Source of the DNA: Chaetorhynchus papuensis
Lineage: Eukaryota > Chordata > Aves > Passeriformes > Rhipiduridae
Length of the DNA stretch: 64,000 nucleotides
Reading direction: 5' to 3'
NCBI GenBank assembly: GCA_013396525.1
Contig: VWYX01000383.1
Coordinates: forward strand, 113,526-177,525
This document shows positions 19,101 through 26,125 of the stretch, one piece after another (within the stretch, counting starts at the first letter, position 1; every line of letters starts with the position of its first letter). The notes beneath the pieces were generated by a model. The model was given only the letters and a program-made list of their open reading frames with translations, was not told the origin of the DNA and made no database searches. The translations under genes and the position numbers were made by a program.

Positions 19101-20916
19101 CTCTTTCAGCACCTCTTTACCCTTTCCCAGCTCTTCCTTCACCTTCCCCACCTCTTTTCCCGCATCTGTGGACTTCTCTTGGATTCCTCCTGGCTCCCCC
19201 TTGAGTCCCTCTGACTTGTTTGCAGTTTTTTCAGGCTTTTTGATCTCCCTTGGCTCCTTCTTGCCACCTCCAACGTCTTTCTTCATCTTCTCTGGCTCTT
19301 TCTTGGCTAACAGCTCCCTCTGGGCTTTCACCTTGGTTGGGGGCTCCTCGTGCCTCGGGGGCGTCCCCTTCTCCTTCTTGGTGCTCTCGGGGACTGTCCC
19401 CTTGGGCGTGTCCCCTTCCTTCACTGGGACTTTGCTGCCACGCTGGGGGCGCTGGCTGGATGCAGGGGCTGGAGCTGGGGGGCTGCCCCCCAGGCAGGGG
19501 TCCTTAAGGGTCTTCCCAGGGCACAATGGCTTTCCCACCTTGGGAGCCCCTGGACGAGGGGTCTCTGATGGTTTGGAGGAAGCCTCTGCTGTTTTGGGAG
19601 CTGTTTCTGCTGTTCTGGGAGCTGTTTCTCCTGGTTTTGAGGACGTCTCTGACAGTTTGCAGGGGGTCTCTGCCCTTTTTGGGGCTGTCTCCACCAGTTT
19701 GGGAGCAGGTGCTGCTGTTTTGAGGGATGTTTCCGCTTTTTTGGGGGGTGTCTCTGCTGGTTTGGGGGCAGGGGGGGGGGTTTTGCTGAGGATGGTCCCT
19801 GGCACAGCCTTCTCAGGGGGCAGCTGCTTGTGGGGGGGAGCTGTGACCCCCTTGCCCCCCTGCCCCTCAGCCTTCAGCCCGTTCCGCAGCGGCCCCTCGC
19901 TGGCCCCCCCTCCTCGGGCAGCGGGGCCGTCCCTGGCTCGGGCCTCTCCGTCCTTCCCCACGGGCTGCCAAGCAAAGGAGAGGAGAGGAGCCGGCTGTGA
20001 CACCTAGGGACACCCAGCCCCCCCCCGGGTGCTGCCGTGGGGGTCCCTCAGCGCTCACCTCCTCCTTGGTGCCCACCCTGCTCTCCTTCCTCCGCCGCGC
20101 CGCCTTGGCCTCCTGCTCGGTCTCCCGCACGAGCTGCTTGATGAACCCCCCGGGGATGACCGACAGGAGCAGGGGGGGTGCAGACGGGGGTGGCCCCCGG
20201 TCCTCGTCACGAATCTGTTTGTGGGAGCAGAGGTGGGTCACGGGGCAGGCACGGGAGCCAGCACCACCCGTTAGTGGCAGCAGGGCTGAGCACCAGCACC
20301 CCGCTCAGGCTTGAGGCACTGCCCAGGCTCCTGCCGAGGCCACGGGGCACCCGTGGGCACCAGGCTGGGCCAGGGATGCTGTGGGAGCAGAAGTACCGAG
20401 AAGAAAAGCGCAGACGGAAGCGCCCAGGTTGGTGCAGCCCCTGAAGGCTGGCACAGCTGGAGCCCACGAGCGCTGCCAGCTCTGCCCTGTGCCAGCAGCC
20501 CCGGCACGGCCGCAGGAGGAGCCGTCCTGGCTGCAGCCAGGCAAGCAGCAGCTCCAGCATCACCGCAGCCACATGCAGCCCTGCAGGGCCCTCCAAGCCA
20601 GGCTCCAGGCCAAAACCAGCCCCACTTCCCGCAGCTTTCCCAGCAGCAGCACCAGCACCAGCATCAAACCCTGCGGCCTCCTGCCAGGCAAAACTCACTC
20701 AAACCAGAACACCCAGGCTGTGAAGGAGCCCAGAGCCTGGGTGGGGGTCACAGCACGAGGAAATGCACAGGGAGCTGTGGGGATGCGACCCCGGGGGCTG
20801 CTGCAGTGACAATCCCCCAGCTCTGAGCCCCCACCCAGCCCCAAACACCACCAGTGCCAGCCTGGACCGAGACTTTCCTTCTGCTCCCAGAGCGCGAGGC
20901 GCGAGGAGATGGCCAT
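1063..20916 (-). CDS. MYO18B: MYO18B, unconventional myosin-XVIIIB (N-terminal part, exons 2-22)
   Basis: Striated-muscle class XVIII myosin, known from mammals and fish to be needed for sarcomere assembly and thought to act as a structural actin-binding protein, not an ATP-driven motor. Twenty-one coding exons join in one frame to give 1197 residues. In order: a conserved N-terminus (1-65), a low-complexity Lys/Glu/Pro/Ser extension (66-397), a family-specific WYEAEKVW segment (about 403-410), then the motor head with P-loop GHSGAGRT (553-560), a switch I-like Ser-rich stretch ending in TRF (about 600-608), switch II DTPGFQ (835-840) and actin-binding and relay regions. The ATG at 20914-20916 sits in GCCGCCACCATGG, an ideal Kozak context. 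The chain leaves the window inside the converter region, before the IQ motif and coiled coil. The N-terminal extension is shorter than in human (397 versus about 570 residues before the motor, from memory). Oddities: a non-GT donor after exon 2 and Arg in place of the P-loop Lys. Identity rests on recognising long matching stretches of the human protein and on synteny with GRK3. Confidence 0.95.
1929..2020. repeat. 23-bp minisatellite, 4 copies (MYO18B intron 21)
   Basis: Units start with ATGGAGTA at 1929, 1952, 1975 and 1998, an exact 23-bp period with a few substitutions. The rest of intron 21 (1129-2869) shows nothing I recognise. Confidence 0.93.
2870..2979 (-). CDS. MYO18B: MYO18B exon 21 (residues 1139-1175)
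   Basis: Encodes GYSDRLLLTQFCRRFQVLAP, matching the converter-proximal myosin motif GYPxRxxFxxFxxRFxxL, and ends YEVPDESK. Acceptor GCCCCCAG, donor GTGCGT, phase 0. Confidence 0.94.
3524..3716 (-). CDS. MYO18B: MYO18B exon 20 (residues 1075-1139)
   Basis: Encodes DALTNLLRRSQLHFVHCLLP, the actin-binding segment that in other myosins reads LMxxLxxTxPHFVRCIxPN. A Pro/Gly-rich variable loop follows, then QLLDALRLHRVG. Acceptor CCTCCAG, donor GTACGT, phase 1. Confidence 0.95.
3905..3962 (-). mobile_element. CR1 LINE 3'-end fragment (MYO18B intron 19)
   Basis: The plus strand carries the reverse complement of the CR1 3' end: GGAATCAT, then GGTTTGGATTGGAAGG and AAAGATCATC. A short, diverged piece. 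Confidence 0.7.
4157..4703. repeat. Degenerate GTGTGATCT satellite, about 545 bp (MYO18B intron 19)
   Basis: Dozens of units of 8-13 bp built on TGTGTGATCT / CTGTGTGATC, with higher-order blocks such as TGTGTGATATTTGTGATCTG. A GATC occurs about every 10 bp. On the minus strand the array has no stop codon in the frame of exon 19 and reads as His/Ser/Thr/Arg/Asp-rich. Confidence 0.95.
4909..5092 (-). CDS. MYO18B: MYO18B exon 19 (residues 1013-1074)
   Basis: Contains SCRALAGLEGRSQAALHRNA and RKTFASSFAA...CAQIKLQA, close to human VCRAVAGLEGTSQQALQRSR. Acceptor CCCGGCAG, donor GTGAGT, phase 0. The reading frame stays open past the donor through the whole following satellite array. Confidence 0.94.
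5480..5680 (-). mobile_element. CR1 LINE fragment (MYO18B intron 18)
   Basis: The plus strand reads TTGCTCCAAGCCCTGTCCAG, CACTTCCAGGGATCCAGGGG, CTGGGCACCCTGCGCCAGGG and AGCCATTCCCCCTTG, the familiar antisense 3' UTR of avian CR1. It is in the same transcriptional orientation as the gene. Confidence 0.88.
5811..5970 (-). CDS. MYO18B: MYO18B exon 18 (residues 960-1013)
   Basis: Encodes LRRCEQTLQFEIRHQLGTAP then VRYDLTGWVSKAKFNLS, the class XVIII version of the myosin segment HYAGxVxYxVxGWLEKNKD. Acceptor CTGTCGCAG, donor GTAAGT, ends in phase 2. Confidence 0.95.
6085..6232 (-). CDS. MYO18B: MYO18B exon 17 (residues 911-960)
   Basis: Contains RRGLLWILDEEVLVPGSGDG and RLCSYFATKG, matching human ARGLFWVLDEEVHVEGSSDS. 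Two acceptor AGs lie 6 nt apart; the first (start 6232) gives the same length as human, the second (start 6226) drops Pro-Gln. Donor GTGAGT, phase 1. Confidence 0.92.
6629..6709 (-). CDS. MYO18B: MYO18B exon 16 (residues 884-910)
   Basis: 27 codons, ENVEVSFDLPERSPLATLSI then IDLSCSQ. It aligns with human EGVPVQFDLPDPSPGTTVAVVDQNPSQ. Acceptor TTTTCCAG, donor GTACCC, phase 0 at both ends. Less conserved than its neighbours. Confidence 0.9.
7645..7745 (-). mobile_element. CR1 LINE 3'-end fragment (MYO18B intron 15)
   Basis: ATCATAGGATTCCTGAATGG and CCTTAAAAATCGTCTCATTC, then CCATGGCAGG, form the antisense CR1 terminus. Apart from this, intron 15 (6710-7945) shows nothing I recognise. Confidence 0.82.
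7946..8138 (-). CDS. MYO18B: MYO18B exon 15, switch II (residues 819-883)
   Basis: Encodes SFSSQHLSMASIAVVDTPGF, then TFEELCHNYVQERLQGLFYE. Switch II reads DTPGFQ (8075-8092), lacking the Glu of the canonical DxxGFE; human MYO18B is likewise DSPGFQ. Acceptor CTTCCCAG, donor GTGAGG, ends in phase 0. Confidence 0.97.
8552..8584. repeat. Perfect 11-bp inverted repeat (MYO18B intron 14)
   Basis: TTGGGCCAGCC (8552-8562) and its exact complement GGCTGGCCCAA (8574-8584) flank an 11-nt spacer. A TATAAAAACC box follows at about 8630, so the segment could belong to a solo LTR or a DNA transposon remnant. Confidence 0.85.
8756..8846 (-). CDS. MYO18B: MYO18B exon 14 (residues 789-819)
   Basis: Encodes PKMTGVECVEGMASGLYEEL then FAAVVSLIN, matching human KMTGVDCVEGMASGLYQELFAAVVSLINR almost throughout. 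Acceptor TGCGCCAG, donor GTACCA, ends in phase 2. Confidence 0.97.
9140..9200 (-). mobile_element. CR1 LINE 3'-end fragment (MYO18B intron 13)
   Basis: GTGGAATCATCAAGGTTGGA, then AAGACCTCCAGGATCATCGA. A short antisense CR1 terminus in the 809-bp intron. Confidence 0.8.
9656..9820 (-). CDS. MYO18B: MYO18B exon 13 (residues 734-789)
   Basis: Starts GRKQFLRFESASRAAEVLGC and continues ELGSAVFKHHLRHILAQVT. The last third, rich in Pro/Glu, is a surface loop that varies between species. Acceptor CTCCCCAG, donor GTAATG, phase 1 at the end. A 3.7-kb intron precedes it. Confidence 0.94.
10731..10905. repeat. Mixed 22/18-bp minisatellite, 8 copies (MYO18B intron 12)
   Basis: Units start with CCAGCATCCC at 10747, 10769, 10791, 10813, 10831, 10853, 10871 and 10893. 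Spacing alternates between 22 bp (ending in CCATT or CTATT) and 18 bp (ending in AGCT or TGCT). Confidence 0.94.
12838..13150. other. AT-rich block with palindromes in GC-rich intron 12
   Basis: A sharp local drop in GC. It holds several ATTA/TAAT homeodomain-like motifs, an 18-bp perfect palindrome AGACATTTATAAATGTCT (12913-12930) and a near-consensus MEF2 site CTATAAATAC (13078-13087). Possible enhancer or conserved noncoding element. The remainder of intron 12 (9821-13492), apart from the minisatellite, is unremarkable. Confidence 0.45.
13493..13637 (-). CDS. MYO18B: MYO18B exon 12 (residues 686-734)
   Basis: Encodes PEEKQKASVAFSQLRAAMGT and ends VWRILAGIYHLGAAGACK, the myosin region VWxILAAILHLG. 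It lies only a few substitutions from human. Acceptor CCCTGCAG, donor GTACTG, ends in phase 1. Confidence 0.96.
13898..14010 (-). mobile_element. CR1 LINE 3'-end fragment (MYO18B intron 11)
   Basis: TCGTGGAATCACCAAATGGT, TTGGGTTGGAAGGGACCTTA, then CCATGGCAGGGACACCTTCC. A clear antisense CR1 terminus. Confidence 0.92.
14904..14967 (-). CDS. MYO18B: MYO18B exon 11 (residues 664-685)
   Basis: A short exon of 64 nt encoding TMLHLHQVAESNSFGIKPF. It matches human ELNLHQMADSSSFGM. Acceptor CTCCCAG, donor GTAGGG, ends in phase 0. Confidence 0.93.
15376..15476 (-). CDS. MYO18B: MYO18B exon 10 (residues 631-664)
   Basis: Encodes TLLLERARVAQQPDGESSFN, corresponding to the myosin LLEKSRV..Q..GERNFHIFYQ segment downstream of switch I. 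Acceptor CTCCCCAG, donor GTGGGT, ends in phase 2. Confidence 0.95.
16261..16308. repeat. 12-bp tandem repeat GAGCAGGGAGGG, 4 copies (MYO18B intron 9)
   Basis: Units at 16261, 16273, 16285 and 16297. G-rich on the plus strand and C-rich on the transcribed sense strand. The rest of intron 9 (15477-16425) shows nothing I recognise. Confidence 0.93.
16426..16568 (-). CDS. MYO18B: MYO18B exon 9, switch I region (residues 583-630)
   Basis: Encodes EKIQAMFTVLGAFGSVTTSH, then a Ser-rich stretch ending TRFSMV, equivalent to human AHSRSATRFSMV. This replaces the canonical NNNSSRFGK switch I, as in other class XVIII myosins. Acceptor TTTTGCAG, donor GTACCT, ends in phase 0. Confidence 0.95.
17123..17248. 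repeat. 18-bp minisatellite, 7 copies, containing the MYO18B exon 8 donor
   Basis: Units TACC[C/T]GAGACCC... begin at 17123, 17141, 17159, 17177, 17195, 17213 and 17231, exactly 18 bp apart. The highest unit holds the exon 8 donor (GT at 17233-17232). On the sense strand each unit reads GTCTC[A/G]G/GTAG.GG, so each lower unit is a spare donor. The 17195 unit is identical to the genuine one across the splice site. Confidence 0.95.
17234..17432 (-). CDS. MYO18B: MYO18B exon 8, P-loop exon (residues 517-583)
   Basis: Encodes the phosphate-binding loop. The sequence reads GHSGAGRT (17301-17324), where human MYO18B has GWSGAGKT and most myosins GESGAGKT, so the P-loop Lys is Arg (codon AGG, 17304-17306). 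Acceptor CTCCGCAG; donor CTCAG/GTAGAGG in phase 1. The donor is itself the last copy of an 18-bp tandem repeat that continues into the intron. Confidence 0.95.
17590..17875. repeat. 25-28 bp minisatellite, about 10 copies (MYO18B intron 7)
   Basis: Units marked by AGAGCAT or AGAGCAA at 17591, 17634, 17661, 17689, 17714, 17741, 17767, 17793, 17820 and 17847. It fills half of the 568-bp intron and creates open frames on both strands that are artefacts of the period. Confidence 0.93.
18001..18177 (-). CDS. MYO18B: MYO18B exon 7, start of motor core (residues 458-516)
   Basis: Begins TNPPSLDQAEDLAALISLNE, the class XVIII version of the myosin segment DLxxLxxLNEAxVLxNL, followed by SVMNTLRQRF and a tail rich in Ala/Gly/Pro. 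Acceptor GTCCCGCAG, donor GTGAGG, 59 codons, phase 0 at both ends. Confidence 0.95.
18368..18480 (-). CDS. MYO18B: MYO18B exon 6 (residues 420-457)
   Basis: Starts TQLKPDVGTPELPAGRVRV and ends VDEDSVQR before donor GTGAGC. It matches the SH3-like N-terminal subdomain of the myosin head (human LPAGRVRL...TEVDEEHV). The 113 nt restore phase 0. Confidence 0.95.
18679..18745 (-). CDS. MYO18B: MYO18B exon 5 (residues 398-420)
   Basis: Encodes APRDVWYEAEKVWLLQQDGF, nearly identical to the human segment that opens the conserved head. Acceptor CCCCGCAG, donor GTAACT, ends in phase 1. Confidence 0.96.
18969..19964 (-). CDS. MYO18B: MYO18B exon 4, large low-complexity N-terminal exon (residues 66-397)
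   Basis: A single 996-nt exon, 332 codons, from acceptor CTTGGCAG to donor GTAATG. The protein is predicted to be disordered: Pro/Ala/Thr/Lys-rich with degenerate AET..K motifs at about residues 120-200, then Lys/Glu-rich with repeated KSTDKDQ-like units near the end. The homologous human region is equally low in complexity and longer. The sequence itself is poorly conserved; exon position, phase and composition support the call. Confidence 0.9.
20059..20214 (-). CDS. MYO18B: MYO18B exon 3 (residues 14-65)
   Basis: Begins IRDEDRGPPPS after acceptor ACAAACAG and ends GTKEE before donor GTGAGC. It carries the conserved SVIPGGFIKQLVR motif of the MYO18B N-terminus followed by a basic Arg-rich stretch. 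It is 156 nt, phase 0 at both ends. Confidence 0.95.
20215..20877 (-). other. MYO18B intron 2, with in-frame ATG before exon 3
   Basis: Starts with GA instead of GT on the sense strand. An ATG at 20239-20241 is in frame with exon 3 and separated from it by eight codons without a stop, so a transcript starting inside this intron could still make the protein from MTHLCSHKQ onward. No repeats seen. Confidence 0.6.
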
Positions 20917-20939
20917 GGTGGCGGCGAGGCAGGACGGTG
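20878..20939 (-). CDS. MYO18B: MYO18B exon 2, start codon exon (residues 1-13)
   Basis: The coding part is 20878-20916, starting MAISSRLALWEQK as in mammalian MYO18B. The acceptor CTCTGCACAG, after a CT-rich tract, ends at 20940. The following dinucleotide (20877-20876) is GA (AAG then GAAAGT), not GT. The frame requires this boundary because exon 3 starts in phase 0, and no in-frame GT follows nearby. Confidence 0.85.
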
Positions 20940-21299
20940 CTGTGCAGAGACACGCCGGGCAGAGAGAGAGGACAGAGTTAGCCAGGGGCTGCTGCTGCTG
21001 GCCCCAGAGCTGTGCCAGGCCGGCAGCACCGTGACCTTGCCGGGCATTGCCCACCTGAGCTCGCTGCATGGCAGGGGACGGGTGGTGTGGCAGTGTTGGG
21101 GAGGGCACGGCCACCAGCGGCCACCTCCAGCCCTGGCAGCGACCAGGCAGCGCGGCAAGGTGGTGGCACACAGGGTTGGTGGCACGGGGGTGATGGTGGG
21201 ACCCCGCGGCACCAGGCTGGGTGGCCGCAGGAGCCTGTCCGTGCCCCGCTTGGGGCTGACCCCGGCTTCACCTGTCGGGATCATTCAGGCACCCAGCGC

Positions 21300-22270
21300 G
21301 TCGGGGCTCGCCCGGCCCTGCTGCGCTCTCCGGCAGCCGCATCTCCTTGTACAGTAAAGGGCAGGAGCGGCCAGGAGCGGGCTGGGGAATGTCATTTGCC
21401 TTCCCGGGCGGCTGCCCCGAGCGCCACGTGGCCTCAGGGACCGCCGCTGCCCCCGCGCTGTCCCCCCAGCCGGGCTCCGCGGTCCCGGCAGAACTGGCCC
21501 TGATGGCACCGCAGAGAGCAGAGGGGGCGAGCGACAGGGCATTGTCACCCCCCGGCCGCAGCGGGACCCTCCGTCCTGCCCGGCACACTCGGGAAAACCG
21601 AGGCACGGAGGGGACGTGCCTTGACCAAGCACCCAGGGTGGCACCGGGGGGGACCGGGACCACCACCAGCAGCATCCCCTGCGCTCTCTCCGCTCAGGAT
21701 GCAGCCCCAGTTGGGCCGCGGGCCTTTGGGTCTGGTCCTTTTTTGGGACCCGCTGCCAGCCTGGTGCGCGCCACGAGCCGAGCCCATTGAGGGGCCCCCA
21801 GCCACCACCCTGCACAGGGCAGGGAGCACCGTCCCCGTCCCCATTCCCGCTCCCATCGCTGCCCTGCCGTGTCCCTTTCCGCAGCACAGCCGCCCACGGA
21901 GCCGGGGCTGCCGCTATCGCCATCCATTCCCAACTAAAAATAACCCTCCCCCGGCCGAGGGGCACCCACAGAGCCCGTCCGGACCCCGACCCTCACCCAG
22001 AGCCCCCACCCCGAGCGCCGGTACCTGGTGGGGGCGGTGGGTGCAGGGCGCTGATGTCTCACACCAGCACCGGGCTCCGCGGGACCCCGGCGAGCCGAGA
22101 GCGGCGGCGGCGGCAGCGGCAGCGCGGGGAGCGCCGAGAGGGTCAGCAGCCGCCTCCCCCCGCCCCCGCCGCGGTGGCAGCTGAGGTGACACATGTCACT
22201 GCTAAAAATACCCGCGGCGATGGCACCGGGGCCTCGGCTGGGGAGAGGCGGTGGCACCGCGGGGCCCTCC
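21300..22270 (-). promoter_or_regulatory. CpG-rich candidate MYO18B promoter with MEF2 sites and E-boxes
   Basis: Many CpGs, upstream of the ATG exon. A perfect MEF2 consensus CTAAAAATAA lies at 21934-21943 and a 9/10 match CTAAAAATAC at 22202-22211; on the sense strand the latter reads as a TATTTTTAG TATA-like box. E-boxes CAGCTG (22178-22183) and CACATG (22190-22195) sit next to it. MEF2 plus E-boxes fits a striated-muscle gene. The transcription start is inferred. Confidence 0.55.
22025..22180 (-). other. MYO18B: Putative MYO18B noncoding exon 1
   Basis: Mammalian MYO18B has a noncoding first exon. Here the sense strand offers a good donor CCACCAG/GTACCGG (GT at 22024-22023) at the downstream edge of a CpG-rich block and just below a TATA/MEF2-like element. 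The 5' limit (about 22180) is inferred from spacing, not seen directly. Intron 1 (20940-22024) is GC-rich and free of recognisable repeats. Confidence 0.5.
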
Positions 22271-23170
22271 TGTTCCTTGGCCTCGGCAGTGGCTGGGACA
22301 CGTGTGGCACCCGTGCCCTCGCCAGCACACGTGTGTCACCCCCGACACGCTGTTTGTGTCCCCTTGGTGCACACCTCTGCACCCCAAAGAAATGGGGGAA
22401 GCGCTGTGGTTCGGTGTGAGCCCGCCCAGGGCACTCTGGCGTTGCCCGAGGGAACACCCTGTGCTGGGAGCCCAGCACGGGGCTCCCCAGAACACCCCAG
22501 TTCCCCCCGCCAGCCCCAGCCCTGAGATGGGGCCGAGCTGGAGAAGGACCTGGGAACAGAGCTCAAAATAGCCCCTGGCACCAACACCGGCATGGTCAGC
22601 ACCCAGCCAGGGCAGGTGGGAGGGGAGCAGCAGAGTGGACACGTGGTGACCACATGGGGTAAAGGGTGACCCCCCGGGGCCCAGCAGGACCTGTGTCCCA
22701 CATGCCCCAGCACCCAACAGCCAGTCAGGGTACAGGTCACCAGCTGCAGAGGTGCAATGTCCCCACCTTGGCCGCTCCACACCTGACACACCCAGGACAT
22801 CGGCACCCACAGCCAGAACAGCTCTGGAAATAAGAAAAGAAATGGGATTGTCACTGTGGAGTCACCTGGCAGGAGACCGAGGGTTGGCCCAAGCATCTCA
22901 CCAACCCCAATTCCACCCGGGAACAGCCAAGGACACGCAGTTTCCACGATCCTTCCCAGGTGGCACCGCAGAAAGCCACCCTTGGTCACCTATCCCACAA
23001 CTCCAGGCCCTCCTGGCACAGCTGGCACCGTCCCACCTGCAGGACACAGCCGGACACAAAACCAGGACAAGCACCGTGCACAGGGCTGGGGGAGTGAAGG
23101 GACTTACCTGTGCATGGGGCAGCGAGGCGTGGGGTCCATCCAGCTGTGCCCTGCAGGCAGCTGCTCATCC
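22271..23170. other. Intergenic region between MYO18B and GRK3
   Basis: About 1 kb of GC-rich sequence between the MYO18B promoter and the GRK3 poly(A) site. No exon, tRNA or transposon that I recognise. Confidence 0.6.
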
Positions 23171-23230
23171 CAGTACATCCCAGTACTGCCCAGTACAGCC
23201 CAGTACAGCCCAGTACAGCCCAGTACAGCC
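23171..23230. repeat. 10-bp tandem repeat CAGTACAGCC, 6 copies
   Basis: Units at 23171, 23181, 23191, 23201, 23211 and 23221; the first two carry substitutions. It lies about 70 bp past the predicted GRK3 poly(A) signal. Confidence 0.95.
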
Positions 23231-23301
23231 TCACGGGCGGCGCGGGAAGGGCCAGGTGACACGGAAAGAACGAGGCGCCGGCACACACGCAAAGGACGGT
23301 T

Positions 23302-23307
23302 TTTATT
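23302..23307 (-). terminator. GRK3 polyadenylation signal AATAAA
   Basis: Plus-strand TTTATT at 23302-23307. Downstream on the sense strand comes a GT-rich element (GCGTGTGTGCC at about 23280-23290). This is the only canonical signal I find on the sense strand between the GRK3 stop codon and MYO18B. Cleavage is expected near 23285. Confidence 0.7.
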
Positions 23308-26043
23308 GGGGGGGTCTGGTTGTAGGAAAAAAAATGTACTGACCAACACACAGAAGCAGCTTAGCTGTGCCAAAATAAATCCGTTAAAAAAATACTGGCG
23401 GCAAGAAACCAAGGGTGGCACACCCGCCACGACGGGGCTGTAAACTCCGGGACAGTCCGTGAGGAGCGAGGCCACAGCTCACAGGCACCGGGACCCTCCC
23501 TCCCCACAATAAATATGGAAAGAGCCAAGTACATAAAACAAGGAATGATCTCATCGATACAATATCTAAAGTTATTTACAGGTCCTGGCTTTGCTTGCCC
23601 ATTAATTACACATTTTGGACAGGTTCTCTTTTCGATCGTTTCCTTCATCACGAGTAGCTGTTCGTGTGAATCTGCTCCTTTTTGCTTTTGAAGGACCTAG
23701 CGAGGCACTGGGAGTGCTCACAAATCCCCTCTCCGAGGATGTTCCTGCTTTATTCTGTTTTTCACGCACATTTTTTGGTGCCATCTCACCCACTCTCTGC
23801 TCTTTCCCTGAGGAGAAGATGCCTGCTACCAACAGGAAAGCGTCTTCCCAGCCCATACCTCAACTCCATCTCCTTTTCCAGCCTGGAAACACATCGTGTC
23901 ACACAAACCCTGGACAAAGACACCTTCCTGCTCCTGGCCCCAGGTTCTCTGCCAAAGCCCTGCCTGGACAGGCCCCAGGCCAGCAGTGTCAGCACTGTCC
24001 CCACCACGGCACCTTTGCAGGGGTGAACCAGCACCGTCTCACCCACCACCAGCTCCCCCCTCCCTCCAGGAACACCTCACCCCAAAAACCAACGGGATCG
24101 GAGGGGGGAAATGGGAAAGAAGGCAGAGACTGCTCCGGGGTGAGCGCAGCAGGGATCCCCTCCCTGCCCCAGGCAGCCCCTCAGCAAGGAGAGAATTTCA
24201 GCAGCAGGAAAATGCCACATTTCACCCCAGAAATGCCACGGGGATCAGCCCTGACCGGAACAAACCTCCAGCCCCACGGAAATGCAGAGCACGCAGTGCT
24301 ACACCTCGAGCATTCCTCCAACTGCACAGGCCACGCTCACAACTGGAACTATTTTTAGGAACTGATAAATTCAGGGCTATTTCTGTACTTCACCGAGGAT
24401 GGAGGGGTTGGCTCTGCAGATGTGCCCAGCTGTGCCCAGCAGAAGCAGCTCCTGGAGCAGTGGCACCACAAGGGGGTCCTGCCTGGGGGTCACCCTCCCC
24501 ACACCCCCGAGGGACAGTCCCTGCAGGGTCCCGGGGTGGCCGCTCCCCTCCTGGGAGGTGACACAGAGCAGGGTCCTGCCTCAGGCAGCACAGACACTGC
24601 TCCTGCCTCAGGATCCTGGTTTTAAGGATCACTGATCCCCCTCAAACACCAAACCCATCTCCAGTAAGGACATTTTTAGGTCCAGGCTTCCCCTCGGAAG
24701 GACGGAGCTCTGCAATTCCCTGATGGCTGAGCTGGATAAAACACCAAACTGACTCCTTGCCCCAATTTAGGTCATTAATTGTCATTAACTCAGCACAGAC
24801 TCCTGTGAACGAACACTTGCTCTGGGACTGCTGAGGGATGAAGGGGAAATTTGGAAATGCCACATTGAGGGGTGGATTTGCAGGAGCTTCCCAGGTGTTC
24901 CTGCATTCAGGAGCCACCTGAGATGGTCCTGACAGAGCCTGGAGTCCCTGTGCTGGGAGAGAAGGGCTGCACAGCCTCAGGGAATCTATTCCCACTTTGT
25001 CATGAAAAACAGAATAAAGCTGGCTGATCCTGCTTGAAAGGAGCTGCCACTTCCTTACACATACGGAGCAGAGATTCTGTGGAATGTCAGAAGTTGGAGA
25101 AACATGTATTTAATAAATAATATAAAATGCTTTTTCTGTTAAAATAGAATTCTCGGGTTTATACCTACAGAGCATAGCAACCTTTACATAAACAAAATAA
25201 AGCTGAGTCTGTGATGATTAGTTTAACACAAAATAAAAATACAATTTAACAATAGTATTAAAACAGCCAATGGTCCATCCACACAATATGTACACCATGG
25301 AATAGAAACCAACAGGAAACAAAAGTAGATTATCTTGAAACTCCTCAGACATTTGGATATACATATTTTCTCTGTATATTTTAGATATCTTCTTTTTTTT
25401 TTTTTAATATTAAAATTAATACTATGCTTTGTCAAAATACGCTTCTCAGATTTTTTTTTTTTCTCTTTAATTCGTAGAACTGACTCATTCCTTACATTAA
25501 TCAACACACCTAGAATTATTTCTTGTCTACTGTACACTTCAAACAGTCCTTCCTCCAGGGCTATTTCGGGTGCAAACACCTCAGAGGCGGAGGAGCCGTG
25601 TCACTGCCACGTGCTGGGGGGTGACACCGCCACACCAACACGGATACGGACGTGGAATCAAGGAACCTGCTCCTAAAGCTGACCAGCTGCCAGGGCAAGA
25701 GCAGCTCAGAGCTGCAGGGATTTCACTCCTCGTGAGCTGACTCAGTGTAAACCCGAGGGATGACGATGCCCAGCCACCCCAGAGCCGGGGCTGGTCCTGC
25801 TCGGGGAACACCAACCCTGAGAGCTCCTCTGGGCACCAGCAGTGCCCACTACGGGCAGGATCACAACCAGAACAAGCCTTTTTTAGCACAAAGCAGCGTT
25901 TTCACCACCTCCACACCGGGCTGCAAACACCTGATTTATGGCAAAGCCAAACCCAACCTCACAGTTCAATTCCTGGGTTTTCACCCCTTGATGGAAGTGG
26001 GAGAGGAAAAAATTCCCGCTGGGTTTCTAAAGGGGAGGTGCTG

Positions 26044-26125
26044 AGTCACAGAATCGTGGAATATCCTGACCCTCAAGGATCATCGGAGTCCAACTCCTGG
26101 CCCTGCTCAGGACAGCCCCAAGAAA
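26044..26125 (-). mobile_element. CR1 LINE 3'-end fragment in GRK3 3' UTR
   Basis: GAGTCACAGAATCGTGGAAT, then CCTCAAGGATCATCGGAGTC and CAACTCCTGGCCCTGC. In the sense orientation of the UTR. Confidence 0.85.

Noticed and set aside
18976..20007. 343-codon plus-strand open frame
   Set aside because: Exact antisense shadow of MYO18B exon 4, caused by its Lys/Glu/Pro-rich codon bias.
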